Shown: positions 25,135 through 34,291, numbered from the stretch's first letter. The stretch: 64,000 nucleotides of DNA from Vulcanimicrobiota bacterium (GCA_013290125.1 JABCYQ010000004.1:1-64000); one strand, 5' to 3'. Notes: generated by a model not told the origin, from the letters alone. Program-made: numbers and translations.

Positions 25135-26409
25135 CTACTCGATCGCCCGATTGAGGACTTTTGCGAAATCGGCGGCGAGATCGCGCGGCGTGTACGGATG
25201 GAAATCGGGCGAAAGATCGGGCTCGATACGGCCGGCCACGAAATCGGCGTAGCATTGATCGAGGGCAGCCGCGCACGTCGCGACGTCGAATGCGCACCGT
25301 CCGATCCCAAGCTGCTCCACGAGGCGAAGGCCGGCGCTCCCGGGCGATCCGATAGCGAGAACCGGGCGGCGTGCGCCGACATATTCGAAGATCTTGCTGC
25401 CGACGTTGCCGCCTTCGATCGGATCGGGCGTGCCCTCGGTGTGGAGAAGCAGCACGAGCACGGCGGCGTGACGCTGCGCCGCCATCGCGACCGCTCGGTC
25501 GACTTCACCATGAACGGTTACCGCGTCGGAGATGCCGTGCCGGACCGCCGACTCGAAGACGAGCTGCGCGTTGCTGCCGTAGAAGTGCAGTTTCGCTTTC
25601 AGGCCGGCCGGATGTCCGGCTTGCCTCAGCTGCGCGACGGCCGCGAAAAGCGGGTCCGGTGTGCGCAACCCCTCGTGGATGGCGCCGGCATAGCAGAGTT
25701 CGAACTCAGTAGGTTTGGAATCGGGGATCGACGTCCACGCTTCCAAGTCGCACGCGTTTGGAACGACGACCGCATCGGTTCTTCCAAAGGCATCGACGAG
25801 GCCTTGGCGGTGCGCGGCCGTGGTCGTCGTTATCGACTTGGCCGAGCGGAGCAGCCGGCGTTCCAGCATGTAGCCGAGCGCGCGAGGAACTCTCCCGAGA
25901 TTTCGGACGAAATACGCGGTTGGCGGACCGGACCAGAGATCGCGATAGTCGGCGATCCACGGAATGCGAAGTCGATTTGCGATCGAGCGGGCGACGAAGT
26001 GGCCGGTGATCGGCGGCGCCGTGCTGAGCACCGCGTCGAAGCGCTGTTCACGACCCAACGAGACACCATTCGCCACGGCCGGTCGGTACCAACTCGACGC
26101 ATAGTCCGGGAAAAACAGAACCGACCGCGCGATTCCGCGAACAAATTCCTCGACGCGCGATCGACGTCGTGCCGCGACAGTTGGCGCAGCTTCCGGCAAT
26201 ACTCGCGCAGTGGAGAGGGACTGCGCCACCGGATGGACGTTGCGCGGCGTAGCACCTTGAGTCTCCCCGTACGCAACCGTCAACACGGTCCATTCCCAGC
26301 CAAATTCGGCGAGATGGCGTGTGAGATAGCTCGGACGAAGAGCACCAGCTCGAGGCTGCGGAGGATAGTAGTACGCGACGATGAGCACGCGGTGCATCGC
26401 AGCGTTCAT
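25135..26409 (-). CDS. Glycosyltransferase (GT-B, capsule type)
   Basis: 424 residues from the ATG at 26409, which overlaps the upstream acyltransferase stop. MHRVLIVAYYYPPQPRAGAL starts the Rossmann domain. IPWIADYRDLWSGPP and NVGSKIFEYVGARRPVLAIG are shared with the paralogues at 10849-12102 and 2-571. It probably transfers a sugar during assembly of the same surface glycan. Upstream in-frame codons up to 26526 lie inside the acyltransferase gene and were excluded. Substrate unknown. Confidence 0.86.
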   Translation of the reverse strand: MNAAMHRVLIVAYYYPPQPRAGALRPSYLTRHLAEFGWEWTVLTVAYGETQGATPRNVHPVAQSLSTARVLPEAAPTVAARRRSRVEEFVRGIARSVLFFPDYASSWYRPAVANGVSLGREQRFDAVLSTAPPITGHFVARSIANRLRIPWIADYRDLWSGPPTAYFVRNLGRVPRALGYMLERRLLRSAKSITTTTAAHRQGLVDAFGRTDAVVVPNACDLEAWTSIPDSKPTEFELCYAGAIHEGLRTPDPLFAAVAQLRQAGHPAGLKAKLHFYGSNAQLVFESAVRHGISDAVTVHGEVDRAVAMAAQRHAAVLVLLLHTEGTPDPIEGGNVGSKIFEYVGARRPVLAIGSPGSAGLRLVEQLGIGRCAFDVATCAAALDQCYADFVAGRIEPDLSPDFHPYTPRDLAADFAKVLNRAIE

Positions 26410-26918
26410 TTTCGCGATCGGATGATCCGTGCTGGGCCGCTGACCATGACGGCAAATGCAGGAACGTCGGTTGCGACGATGGATCCCGCGCCGATCACCG
26501 CACCTTCGCCGATGGTGACGCCGCACAAGACGATGACGTTGGTGAAAAGCGCGGCGCCCTTGCCGATAATCACGTCCGCCTCAGTCCACGGCTGCTCCAT
26601 TATAGGGATATCGAGATCTTTTAGACCGCGGCTCGATGTGAAGATCCGTACGCCGGGCGCGAGTGCGACGTCATCGTTTAGGACGAGCTTCGCGTTTGGA
26701 GACGCCCACAAGCACGTGTCGGGTCCGACACTCACGGAATCGCCGATCGAGATATTTTCCGGTGACCGCAGCGAGCAGCGGCTGTGGATATAAGAACGCT
26801 TGCCGAAGTGCGCAAGTTTGAGCGCCGGAACGGTGTAGTCGAAGACTTGATCTCGCACCAACTGTGCGAGCGCTCGAATTCCATAGCCCGCGACCATGGC
26901 GAGTCTCCGAACGTCCAT
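26406..26918 (-). CDS. Hexapeptide-repeat acyltransferase (WcaF/serine acetyltransferase-like)
   Basis: 170 residues from the ATG at 26918, with AAAAGGA about 12 bp upstream; a TTG 21 bp earlier is possible. Left-handed beta-helix repeats run from about residue 40, for example SIGDSVSVGPDTCLW, LVLNDDVALAPGVRIF, VIIGKGAALFTNVIVL and TIGEGAVIGAGSIVATDVP. It would O-acetylate a sugar in the cytoplasm with acetyl-CoA. It overlaps the following glycosyltransferase by ATGA and is the last recognisable gene of the glycan locus before a repeat block. Confidence 0.87.
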   Translation of the reverse strand: MDVRRLAMVAGYGIRALAQLVRDQVFDYTVPALKLAHFGKRSYIHSRCSLRSPENISIGDSVSVGPDTCLWASPNAKLVLNDDVALAPGVRIFTSSRGLKDLDIPIMEQPWTEADVIIGKGAALFTNVIVLCGVTIGEGAVIGAGSIVATDVPAFAVMVSGPARIIRSRK

Positions 26919-26980
26919 GACGGCGGCATTCCTTTTCAAATGTAGGGCGGACCTTTACCGTCAGCCCGAAGGGCCGAATC

Positions 26981-27046
26981 TGAAGGGGCCGATTTTAGAT
27001 CGGCCCGGGCAAACATAACGTGGGCCGACTAACGTCGGCCCCTTCA
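26981..27046. repeat. REPIN-like inverted pair of palindromes
   Basis: A forward copy, TGAAGGGGCCGAT...ATCGGCCC, and an inverted copy, GGGCCGACTAACGTCGGCCCCTTCA split by about 16 bp, form a symmetric pair. TGTAGGGCGGACCTTTAC just upstream (26941-26958) recurs near the repeat at 15927. Confidence 0.88.
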
Positions 27047-27063
27047 GTGGAATCGCGGGGCAT

Positions 27064-28311
27064 TCAGCTATCACACGCGCTTGCGCGACGTTCGAGAAAG
27101 CGCCGCTCCGTCGGATTGCGCGCGACGGCGGCTGCTGCCTGGAAGCTCTTGCGCGCCGACGCAACATTCCCGCTGCGCAATTCGAGTTCGCCGATCGCAG
27201 CATGGTAGAACGGGTATTCGGCGAGGCGGTCGGCGTCGGCGATCGCGCGGATCTCCGCCAGACCCGGCGCGGGTCCATCTGCTTGCGCTATCGCGATTGC
27301 GCGGTTGAGCGCCACGATCGGCGAAGGCTGCAGCGCGACGAGCTTGTCGTAGAGCGATACGATCTCCATCCAATCCGTCTCTCTTGAACTGGCCGCGCTG
27401 GCGTGCACCGCGGCGATCGCCGCTTCGATGTGATATTCCGAAAGGTCGGATCCGACCGCGGACCGCTCGAGCAACCGCTGCCCTTCCTTTATAAGCGACG
27501 CATCCCAGAGCGTGCGGTCTTGATCGGCGAGCGGTGTCAGGTCTCCGGCCGCGTCGATGCGCGCAGGGAGGCGCGCGGCGTGCAGCCGCATGAGCGCGCA
27601 GAGCGCGTACGTCGCCGGCGTGGCGGCGGGCGCGAAATCAAGAAGCAGCCCCGCCAAGCGCATCGCCTCACGGCAAAGCTCGGTGCGCACGACTGACTCG
27701 CGCGACGCACCATGATAGCCTTCGTTGAAGAGCAGATAGAGCGCGCGTCGAACCGCTGTGAGGCGGACCGAAAAATCGCGATCCGTGAGGTCGAAAAGCC
27801 GCTTCGCTCCTGCGAGAACGTGCTTCGCTCGCGAGATCCGCTTTTCGATCGCCGCTTTGCCGCTCAAGAACGCAGCAGCGATCTCCGCCGTGCCGAATCC
27901 ACAGACGAGATGCAGAACGAGCGCGACCTGCGCCGCTTCCGAAAGACGGGGATCGCAGCACGAGAACATCATCCGCAGGAGATCGTCTTTGATCGCGGTC
28001 GGCTGGAAGTATTCTTCGATCGTGGGGACGAGCGTCCACTCGCTTTCGTGACGCTTGTCGAGCTCGGGAGAGAATTCTCGGACCTTGCGCTCCTTGCGCA
28101 AAACATCGATGGCGCGGTTCTTCGCTGCTTTGAGAAGCCACGCCGCCGGATTGTCCGGAACGCCGCGCAGCTTCCATGTCTCCAAGGCTCGGCAGAAGGC
28201 ATCTTGCACGACGTCTTCCGCCAAGCCGAGGTTGTGCATCCCGAAGATCCGCGTGAGCGTGGCGACCATCCGCCCCGATTCTCGCCGGAAGAGATGCTCG
28301 TCGACGATCAC
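27064..28311 (-). CDS. ECF sigma factor, ECF42 type with C-terminal extension
   Basis: 415 residues from a GTG at 28311 that shares a base with the upstream TAG; GGAG sits 7 bp before it. The sigma2 region has GLAEDVVQDAFCRALETWKL and NPAAWLLKAAKNRAIDVLR. The sigma4 region has LVLHLVCGFGTAEIAAAFL. The long C-terminal TPR-like extension, with LYLLFNEGYHGA, ALNRAIAIAQADGPAPGL and YHAAIGELELRSGN, is typical of ECF42. This group pairs with DGPF/YCII-type proteins, as here. It directs RNA polymerase to a small regulon. No anti-sigma gene is adjacent. Confidence 0.92.
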   Translation of the reverse strand: MIVDEHLFRRESGRMVATLTRIFGMHNLGLAEDVVQDAFCRALETWKLRGVPDNPAAWLLKAAKNRAIDVLRKERKVREFSPELDKRHESEWTLVPTIEEYFQPTAIKDDLLRMMFSCCDPRLSEAAQVALVLHLVCGFGTAEIAAAFLSGKAAIEKRISRAKHVLAGAKRLFDLTDRDFSVRLTAVRRALYLLFNEGYHGASRESVVRTELCREAMRLAGLLLDFAPAATPATYALCALMRLHAARLPARIDAAGDLTPLADQDRTLWDASLIKEGQRLLERSAVGSDLSEYHIEAAIAAVHASAASSRETDWMEIVSLYDKLVALQPSPIVALNRAIAIAQADGPAPGLAEIRAIADADRLAEYPFYHAAIGELELRSGNVASARKSFQAAAAVARNPTERRFLERRASACDS

Positions 28312-28646
28312 TACATCTCCATGACGGGCCGGACTTCGACCATTCCTCCGGTCTCGAAGATCGGGCAGCCCTTGGCTAGCTCCGCCGCGTGCGCAAGATC
28401 CCTCGCTTCGACCAGAGTGTAGCCGCCGACGACGTCTTTGGTTTCGGCGTACGGACCATCGGTGACGACTTTCTGCTTGCCCTTGACGACCTTGCCCTCG
28501 GATTCCAGCGGCTGACCGCGATCCTTCATGTGACCCTTCTGACCAAGTTCGGTCATCCATGCCACCCAGCGCTGCATGACCTTTTCCGACTCTTCCGGCG
28601 TGTTCGCGCGCTCACCGCCGCGATAGATGTATAGGAAGTCGCTCAT
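28311..28646 (-). CDS. YCII-related DGPF-domain protein, partner of ECF42 sigma factor
   Basis: 111 residues. AAGGAGA about 12 bp before the ATG is a good ribosome-binding site. It is a small ferredoxin-like-fold protein with VVTDGPYAETKDVVGGYTLVE, the DGPF-type signature found in genes next to ECF42 sigma factors. Its stop overlaps the sigma factor start by one base, so the two are translationally coupled. Its biochemical activity is not known for the family; it is thought to belong to the regulated response. Confidence 0.9.
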   Translation of the reverse strand: MSDFLYIYRGGERANTPEESEKVMQRWVAWMTELGQKGHMKDRGQPLESEGKVVKGKQKVVTDGPYAETKDVVGGYTLVEARDLAHAAELAKGCPIFETGGMVEVRPVMEM

Positions 28647-28682
28647 TGTGATAGTCTCCTTGACTTCAAGTGTTCAGCTATC

Positions 28683-28701
28683 GGGCGAGCATCGCTTGCC
28701 C
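28683..28701. repeat. 19-bp palindrome, second repeat family
   Basis: GGGCGAGCATCGCTTGCCC: 8-bp arms around a 3-bp centre, with one mismatch. Related copies lie at 45914, 47066 and 51213. Confidence 0.8.
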
Positions 28702-28753
28702 GTACGCCGTAATGACGAACGAGCACGCCGACTACGGACACCTTAATTCTGGG

Positions 28754-28765
28754 CATTCTAGAATG
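28754..28765. promoter_or_regulatory. Perfect 12-bp palindrome, possible operator
   Basis: CATTCTAGAATG sits between the start of the DGPF/ECF42 operon (28646) and the secreted-protein gene (28898). It is a plausible dimeric-regulator site but could be chance. Confidence 0.35.
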
Positions 28766-28897
28766 TTCAACGCACAACCGTTCGGCGCGCATAGGACGTA
28801 AGGGCATTGCGCCGATCTTCAGCCAGCAGTATTCTTTTTTCACCTGGGGTGCCAACTACCAGGTGTTTAGCATTGTCGTCGGGAGGTTACCTTACTT

Positions 28898-30628
28898 ATG
28901 GTTCGTACCCGATTTTGGCGATTGGCTGCTTTGAGCGCAGCCTTCGCGTCTTTGGCCGTCGCCGCGCTGGTCATGCCCGCGCCCGCGTCGGCTCGCGTCC
29001 TAGGCAGACCTGTTTCCATGCAACCCATCCACATGCACACGGTGTTCGCCGGGCTGATACCGGGCGGCGGACTCGCGCGAACCACTCGTCAAGTCCACAT
29101 CGGAGAGGTCCCGTTTCACACAGGCGTTTCGCCGGCTGTAGAGGCGCAGAGAAAACTGCGGGCCGAACTCAACCGCTATCTGCCGATGGCAAACGAGCAC
29201 TTTCTCCCGCGACCGAACGGCAAGTCACTCGGCGTCGGTCCGCTGCTTACCCTCGACCGAGAATTCAGCGGAATGCAAGACGGCACGGTGTGTCAGTACT
29301 TCGGCGGCAGCTGTGCACCGCCCGACGGCGCTATCGCGGCGTCCAAGTTCTACGTCGTCGAGGCGCTGAACACGTCGATCGCGGTCTACAGCCCGACGGG
29401 CGTACTCCACGCCGGCTGGCCGAAGAACACCAACAACTTCTTCGGGATCCCAGCCCCCGGAGCATGCGACACGAACGGTCCGTTCACGTCAGACCCGCGC
29501 GCCTTTTACGATTCCGGCGCCGACAATTTCGTCATCGCGTTCCTCCAAGTCGAAGGCGGACTGATCGGCAACTCCTGCCCGAACAGCACGACCTATTGGA
29601 TCGCCGTCAGCGCGACGCCGAATCCGACGGGCGCGTGGTTCATCTATGCGTTCAACATGGATCCCACCAACGCGGGCAACGCCGCAGATTTCACGCAAGT
29701 CGGCTTCAGCCACACGTCGCTCTGCTTCTCCGGCAACATGTTCAGCCAGACGTCCGGGAGCTACCAATACGCCGAGACGTTCTGCGCCCCCAAGGAAAAG
29801 ATGAATCACGGCAAAGGCGTGACCGCGTTCGGTTTCCTAAATCTCACCGACTCGAACGGAACTGTCGTCGACACGGTTCAGCCCGTGGACACGCTCAGTT
29901 CCGTCAACGGTGATCCGGGCGTTCAGTTCTTCGCCAACACATACAACATCACGTCCGGCGGTGGGCAATGCAGCACCGGCTGCAGCACCATGGATATCTG
30001 GGCGATGAGCAATCCGGGATCGTCGAGCGAGACATTGCAGAATGTTCCGTTGACGATCTTCGGTTACTCGCTGGCGCCGTCGGCATCGGAGCCCGGCTGC
30101 AGCAACTGCCTCGACACCGATGATACGCGGATCAGCGGCACCCCGGTCTACCGCGCAGGGAACATCTATGCCGCATTCAACGCGGCGTTCAACAACGGTG
30201 CGCAAATCGTTGACGGCGTCGGCATCGAGGAAGCCGTGCCGCGCTTCAGCGGCGGAACACTGAGCGTGTCACAAGGTGAGTTCGGCGGCGTATACGGACT
30301 GAACGATGGAGCCAGCGACGACCTCGGCATGTACTACGGTGAGACGGTTACCGACAGCTCGAACAACCTGGCATTCGTGTTCACGCTTTCGGGCAACACG
30401 GCCGGCATCGATCCGTCCGTGGACGTCGCGACCCACAACGTCACAGATTGTTGCGGCGCATTCTCATCCCTCTTCGGTCTAGTATCCGGAGCCGCTGCGA
30501 CCCCCGACTTCCGCATGGGCGACTACAACGCAGCTACGTGGGATGGCAACGACAGGCTCTGGGTTGAAGGCGAGTTCACGCCGTCAACATCGGACTGGGG
30601 TTCCGGAATCGGGCGCGTGCAGTTCTGA
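28898..30628 (+). CDS. Secreted hypothetical protein, probable beta-propeller
   Basis: 576 residues. The ATG at 28898 has GGGAGG about 12 bp upstream. A signal peptide ends near residue 32 (LAVAALVMPAPASA). The mature part has repeated beta-rich blocks with acidic turns and many Asn, Gly and Ser residues. PPDGAIAASKFYVVEALN and AVYSPTGVLHAGWP resemble the blades of secreted propeller-like proteins of soil bacteria. Paired cysteines (GGQCSTGCST, CSNCLD, DCCGAF) suggest disulfides outside the membrane. No catalytic motif is recognised. The gene stands alone between a possible operator and a strong terminator. Confidence 0.75.
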   Translation: MVRTRFWRLAALSAAFASLAVAALVMPAPASARVLGRPVSMQPIHMHTVFAGLIPGGGLARTTRQVHIGEVPFHTGVSPAVEAQRKLRAELNRYLPMANEHFLPRPNGKSLGVGPLLTLDREFSGMQDGTVCQYFGGSCAPPDGAIAASKFYVVEALNTSIAVYSPTGVLHAGWPKNTNNFFGIPAPGACDTNGPFTSDPRAFYDSGADNFVIAFLQVEGGLIGNSCPNSTTYWIAVSATPNPTGAWFIYAFNMDPTNAGNAADFTQVGFSHTSLCFSGNMFSQTSGSYQYAETFCAPKEKMNHGKGVTAFGFLNLTDSNGTVVDTVQPVDTLSSVNGDPGVQFFANTYNITSGGGQCSTGCSTMDIWAMSNPGSSSETLQNVPLTIFGYSLAPSASEPGCSNCLDTDDTRISGTPVYRAGNIYAAFNAAFNNGAQIVDGVGIEEAVPRFSGGTLSVSQGEFGGVYGLNDGASDDLGMYYGETVTDSSNNLAFVFTLSGNTAGIDPSVDVATHNVTDCCGAFSSLFGLVSGAAATPDFRMGDYNAATWDGNDRLWVEGEFTPSTSDWGSGIGRVQF

Positions 30629-30655
30629 TCTCAGACTAACGCGTTTCCTTGACAA

Positions 30656-30694
30656 CGAGGAGCCGCCCCGTCCGGGGCGGCTCCTCGTTTTATT
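30656..30694 (+). terminator. Factor-independent terminator
   Basis: A perfect 14-bp GC-rich stem, CGAGGAGCCGCCCC with GGGGCGGCTCCTCG around loop GTCC, followed by TTTTATT. It lies 27 bp after the secreted-protein stop and should end that transcript. Confidence 0.93.
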
Positions 30695-30710
30695 GTACGG
30701 GCGAGATAAA

Positions 30711-30820
30711 TGAAGGGGCCGACTTTATGTCGGCCCACGTCTTGTTCGCTCGGGCCGACATAAAGTCGGCCCCTTCAAGTCGGTCCCTTCAAGTCGGCCC
30801 CTTCAAGTCGGCCCCTTCAG
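30711..30820. repeat. REPIN-like pair plus tandem half-copies
   Basis: A forward TGAAGGGGCCGAC...GTCGGCCC copy (30711-30736) and an inverted copy (about 30752-30777) are followed by three further inverted half-copies spaced 14-15 bp apart, each ending CCCTTCA. It lies between the terminator and a convergent gene. Confidence 0.9.
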
Positions 30821-30827
30821 CAATTCG

Positions 30828-32084
30828 TTACGCGGCGCCGGCAGAATCTTGTTCCGCGTTGTAGGCGCCGACGGCGCGCGCAAAGTCGCGGCCGTCGACC
30901 GCGTCGTAAAATCGGTTGTGCGTCTCGCTCACGCCTTGATCGGCCCACGCGTCGAAACTCGAGCGCGACGTGGGCGCGTGCACGGTAGGCCCGGCTGCGT
31001 CGCTGTAGGATGAATTGAACGGACCAAAGCTGCGCGACTCGGCATGCGCCAGGACGATATCGCGCACTGCTGCGGCCGCAGTGCGTGCGGCGGAGCGCAG
31101 TTGGCTCGGCAATCGGTCATCTGCAGCGATCGTATCATATACTGCTTCGGCTGGACGATCGGCGTGCCACGGCATGCCGGTGCGGTCGAAGCGCACCATG
31201 CCGTGGACGGAGCGCAGATCGGATCGCAATGCGGCCAATTGCTCGGATGAGCGCGGCAACGCTGCGGCCGCATCGTCGAACGAACGCACTGCGCTGCGCA
31301 CCGCCGCCATTTTCTTGGGCGCAAGATCGAGGACGTCGAAGGCGGCGGCCGGATGAAACGCATCGCCGGCAGGGCCGTAGCGCGCTCGCATGGTGGCGTC
31401 CACGACCGCGTTCGGCCAATCGCCGCCTGCGGAAATGGCGTCGGCGACTTTCGCGGATGGCACGCCAGGCGCCAACATGGTCTCCGGCGACGCCGCCAAA
31501 TAGCGAACACCGCTGCGCGACAACGCATCTGCGAACCCAAGCGACGCCATCAAACATTGGTTCGCGACCACGCCTTTGACCGAATCGTCTGCTCTCGGAT
31601 GGGACCGCGCGAATGCCGCGCGGCCGTCGCGGATCGCGCCCGCGATGTCTTCGATCGACATGAAGCCGCCGCTCTCATCCGCCTGAAGGCCGCCGCCGTC
31701 GCCGCCGCCGTGGTCGACGAGATCGAGCCAGACGTCGGAATGCGCGAACGCCCGGTCTGCTGCTCTGGCTTCGAGCGTACGCTGGACGAAAGCGGAGAGC
31801 GTCTGACGACTGGACATGTCCTTGGGCGCGGTGACGCGCGTGACGTGCTGCGCTCCGGATTGGATGACCGACGACTCCGTTCGCAAATCGCCTTGGTCGA
31901 ACGGCGCGCGCGGCAGCGACGTGGTGTCTTCGACGACCACTTTGAGATCGGGATTGGCGGCTGTGGTTTTTATGAAGTCGGTGACGTTGCGCTCTTGCGC
32001 GGCATCAAGATTGTTGTCGCCGTCTCGATAGACGCCGAAAACGACAGGCTGGCGTGTGGTCTGACCAACGGCGATCGCATCCAT
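30828..32084 (-). CDS. Clostripain-like (C11) cysteine peptidase family protein
   Basis: 418 residues from the ATG at 32084, which has GGAGGG 7 bp upstream; a TTG at 32147 is weaker. Family motifs are YRDGDNNLDAAQ near the N-terminus, WLDLVDHGGGDGGG with the catalytic His, and VVANQCLMASLGFADAL with the catalytic Cys, followed by YLAASPETM. These correspond to DGDN, HG and C-M in clostripains. No signal peptide is visible, unlike most secreted members, so it may act in the cytoplasm or leave by another route. Substrate unknown. Confidence 0.75.
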   Translation of the reverse strand: MDAIAVGQTTRQPVVFGVYRDGDNNLDAAQERNVTDFIKTTAANPDLKVVVEDTTSLPRAPFDQGDLRTESSVIQSGAQHVTRVTAPKDMSSRQTLSAFVQRTLEARAADRAFAHSDVWLDLVDHGGGDGGGLQADESGGFMSIEDIAGAIRDGRAAFARSHPRADDSVKGVVANQCLMASLGFADALSRSGVRYLAASPETMLAPGVPSAKVADAISAGGDWPNAVVDATMRARYGPAGDAFHPAAAFDVLDLAPKKMAAVRSAVRSFDDAAAALPRSSEQLAALRSDLRSVHGMVRFDRTGMPWHADRPAEAVYDTIAADDRLPSQLRSAARTAAAAVRDIVLAHAESRSFGPFNSSYSDAAGPTVHAPTSRSSFDAWADQGVSETHNRFYDAVDGRDFARAVGAYNAEQDSAGAA

Positions 32085-32203
32085 GACATAGCCCTCCGCA
32101 GCGCGCGATGATGCCGGGGCGTTCACGTTGCGCGGCGGCAACGTCAAGGAGCGCGCGAACGAAGGGATAAGGACGCCGCCTCAGGCACGGCGAACGCCCG
32201 GGC

Positions 32204-32758
32204 GTGCAAAGCACTCTCGAAATGCGCTGGCGCGCCGGCGCCGTCTGGTTCTACTGGGCGGCGGCGCTCGCAGTCGCGGCGGCCGTGCTCCACGCCTACG
32301 GCCAGACCTGGGCGGGAGCCCTAAGCTTCGGCGTCCTTCAATCGCCGATGACCGCGGCGATGCGCGCGGGGAACACCGTCGGCGCCCTCGCGATCGCGGT
32401 CACGTTCATCGTCTTCATCGGCTGGTTCGCCGGAACCGGGAGGACGTGGGCGTTTGCGCTCGGCATGCTCGCATATGCAGCGGATGGCGCGCTCTTCGCG
32501 ATGGACCGCCAATGGGTCGCCGTAGCGCTGCACGTCATAATCCTGTTCTTCATCTATCCAGGGTTGGTGGCCGCCGGAATGCGCCGTCAGAACGAGGCGC
32601 TCACTCGCGATCTCGCGATCCGCGCCGCGCTCGCGAAGGACAAAGCCTCGCGACCCGCCATCACCGAAGACGTGGTGAAACCCAAATCGGCGGATCCGCT
32701 CGACGCACCCGCCCCATACCGACCCGGCGTCTCCGCGCCACCAACCGAAGAGGAGTGA
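32204..32758 (+). CDS. Four-helix membrane hypothetical protein
   Basis: 184 residues from the GTG at 32204, or 178 from the ATG at 32222. Four hydrophobic segments are [58 protein letters not shown] and [21 protein letters not shown] charged cytoplasmic tail rich in Pro and Lys follows. No family is recognised. It ends 2 bp before apt and may be co-transcribed with it. Confidence 0.7.
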   Translation: MQSTLEMRWRAGAVWFYWAAALAVAAAVLHAYGQTWAGALSFGVLQSPMTAAMRAGNTVGALAIAVTFIVFIGWFAGTGRTWAFALGMLAYAADGALFAMDRQWVAVALHVIILFFIYPGLVAAGMRRQNEALTRDLAIRAALAKDKASRPAITEDVVKPKSADPLDAPAPYRPGVSAPPTEEE

Positions 32759-32760
32759 AC

Positions 32761-33282
32761 GTGGATTCAAGCGGGCTGAAAGCGCTCATCAGATCGATTC
32801 CGGACTTTCCGATTCCGGGCATCTTATTCCGCGACGTTACGCCTCTACTAAAGGATAAAGAAGGCTTCCGCTCGGCTATCGATCTGATGGCCGCGAACTA
32901 CGCAAACAAGCAGATCGACTACGTAGTAGCGATCGAGGCGCGGGGATATATCTTCGGGGCGCCGATCGCTTACAAACTCGGGGCGGGCTTCATTCCTGTG
33001 CGCAAGCCCGGCAAGCTGCCATACGAGAAGATCAACGTGGACTATGAACTCGAATACGGCACCAACACACTCGAGATGCACGCGGACGCCTTGGCAAACG
33101 GAGAGCGAGTCCTCGTCGTTGACGACCTGCTCGCGACCGGCGGAACTGCCGCCGCGACCGCGCAGCTCTTGAAGAAATTCGGAGCGCACGTCGTCGGATT
33201 CGCGTTCCTCGTCGAGTTGACCGCATTAGGCGGCCGCGCCAAACTGCCCGGCGTGGACGTTCGTTCGTTCATCGAGTACTAA
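32761..33282 (+). CDS. apt: Adenine phosphoribosyltransferase
   Basis: 173 residues from the GTG at 32761, preceded by GAGGAG. It has the family start [20 protein letters not shown], then [25 protein letters not shown] and the PRPP-binding [16 protein letters not shown]. It converts adenine and PRPP to AMP in purine salvage. Length is normal for the family. The start agrees with the conserved N-terminus. Confidence 0.96.
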   Translation: MDSSGLKALIRSIPDFPIPGILFRDVTPLLKDKEGFRSAIDLMAANYANKQIDYVVAIEARGYIFGAPIAYKLGAGFIPVRKPGKLPYEKINVDYELEYGTNTLEMHADALANGERVLVVDDLLATGGTAAATAQLLKKFGAHVVGFAFLVELTALGGRAKLPGVDVRSFIEY

Positions 33283-33286
33283 GCGA

Positions 33287-34291
33287 ATGACCGGCCCGAC
33301 CGCCGGCCGCGGCGACAGCACGGTCCGGCGCATTGTCCGCGTGCCGCTCGACGAGTGGCAAGCGTCGGACGCCGCGGCGCCGGCCCCAACATTTTTTGCA
33401 CGCCCCGCGTGGGCGCGCGCTCTCGCGAAGGCTGACCCGCGATTCAGAATATCGCCGACTCGCTGCGAATTCTCCGACGCGACCACGGTGGACGTGCCGC
33501 TCGTGGCCGAACGCGGCCGGCTCGGCTGGACGGAATACACTGGGATGCCGCTCGACACGTACGTCATCGCTCGCGAGCGCGACGGCTCGCTCGCCACGCC
33601 AGCGCGCGCCGGCGAGGCATTCCGTGCTATCGTTAGGCGCCTCGGTCAGCGCTGTCGCATCACGCCGTGGCCCGCGGCGTACGCCGCCATCAAAATTCCG
33701 GACTGCGAGAGCCGGCCGCGGGAGACTTCACTGATCGACGTCTCGGGCGGTGCGGAGGCAGCCATCGATCGTATGGATGGAGTCGTCCGCCGGATGGCGG
33801 GTCAAGCAGAGCGGCGCGGCGTGGTCTGTGCGCGCGTTGCCGACACCGCAGCCGCAGTCGACGAGTACTACGCGATGCTTTCTGCCGCCGCCGCCCGTTG
33901 GGAGCGAGGAAGACCGAGCTTTTCTAAGTCGCTTTTGCGCGCGGTCGTCGAGTATGGCGGGCAGGACGTCGAGATATGGTTTGCACGATTCGAAAATGCG
34001 CCGATCGCCGGAGGCGTTATCTTGTTCGGGGCCGACGAGCTCATGTTCTGGAGCGCGGCGATGCTGCCCGAGCATTCGACGCTCAGACCGAGCAACGCAC
34101 TCAACGTGGCCCTCATCAGAAGGGCGGCCGAGCGAGGGGTCCGTTGGTATAATCTCGGATCGAGTGAGGGTCTGCCCGGGGTGAAGCGGTTCAAAGAAGG
34201 TCTGGGCGCGGATTCGGTCGCGTACGCTTCGTTTGAGCGGACTTCTGCGCTGTATGCGGCCTACCGGAAAATGCGCAGCGGAAAGACTTAG
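33287..34291 (+). CDS. FemAB/BioF2-like GNAT acyltransferase
   Basis: 334 residues. The N-terminal part has FFARPAWARALAKADPRF, as in FemAB-like proteins that start with a F/W-rich substrate-side segment. The C-terminal GNAT half has EIWFARFENAPIAGGVILF, ALNVALIRRAAERGVRWYNL and GLPGVKRFKEGLGADSV. The GVKRFKEGFGA-type ending is typical of peptidoglycan-bridge or lipid-II aminoacyl transferases and related exopolysaccharide acyltransferases. It begins 4 bp after apt. It resembles the N-terminal half of the protein at 12095-13876 only at family level. Confidence 0.75.
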   Translation: MTGPTAGRGDSTVRRIVRVPLDEWQASDAAAPAPTFFARPAWARALAKADPRFRISPTRCEFSDATTVDVPLVAERGRLGWTEYTGMPLDTYVIARERDGSLATPARAGEAFRAIVRRLGQRCRITPWPAAYAAIKIPDCESRPRETSLIDVSGGAEAAIDRMDGVVRRMAGQAERRGVVCARVADTAAAVDEYYAMLSAAAARWERGRPSFSKSLLRAVVEYGGQDVEIWFARFENAPIAGGVILFGADELMFWSAAMLPEHSTLRPSNALNVALIRRAAERGVRWYNLGSSEGLPGVKRFKEGLGADSVAYASFERTSALYAAYRKMRSGKT

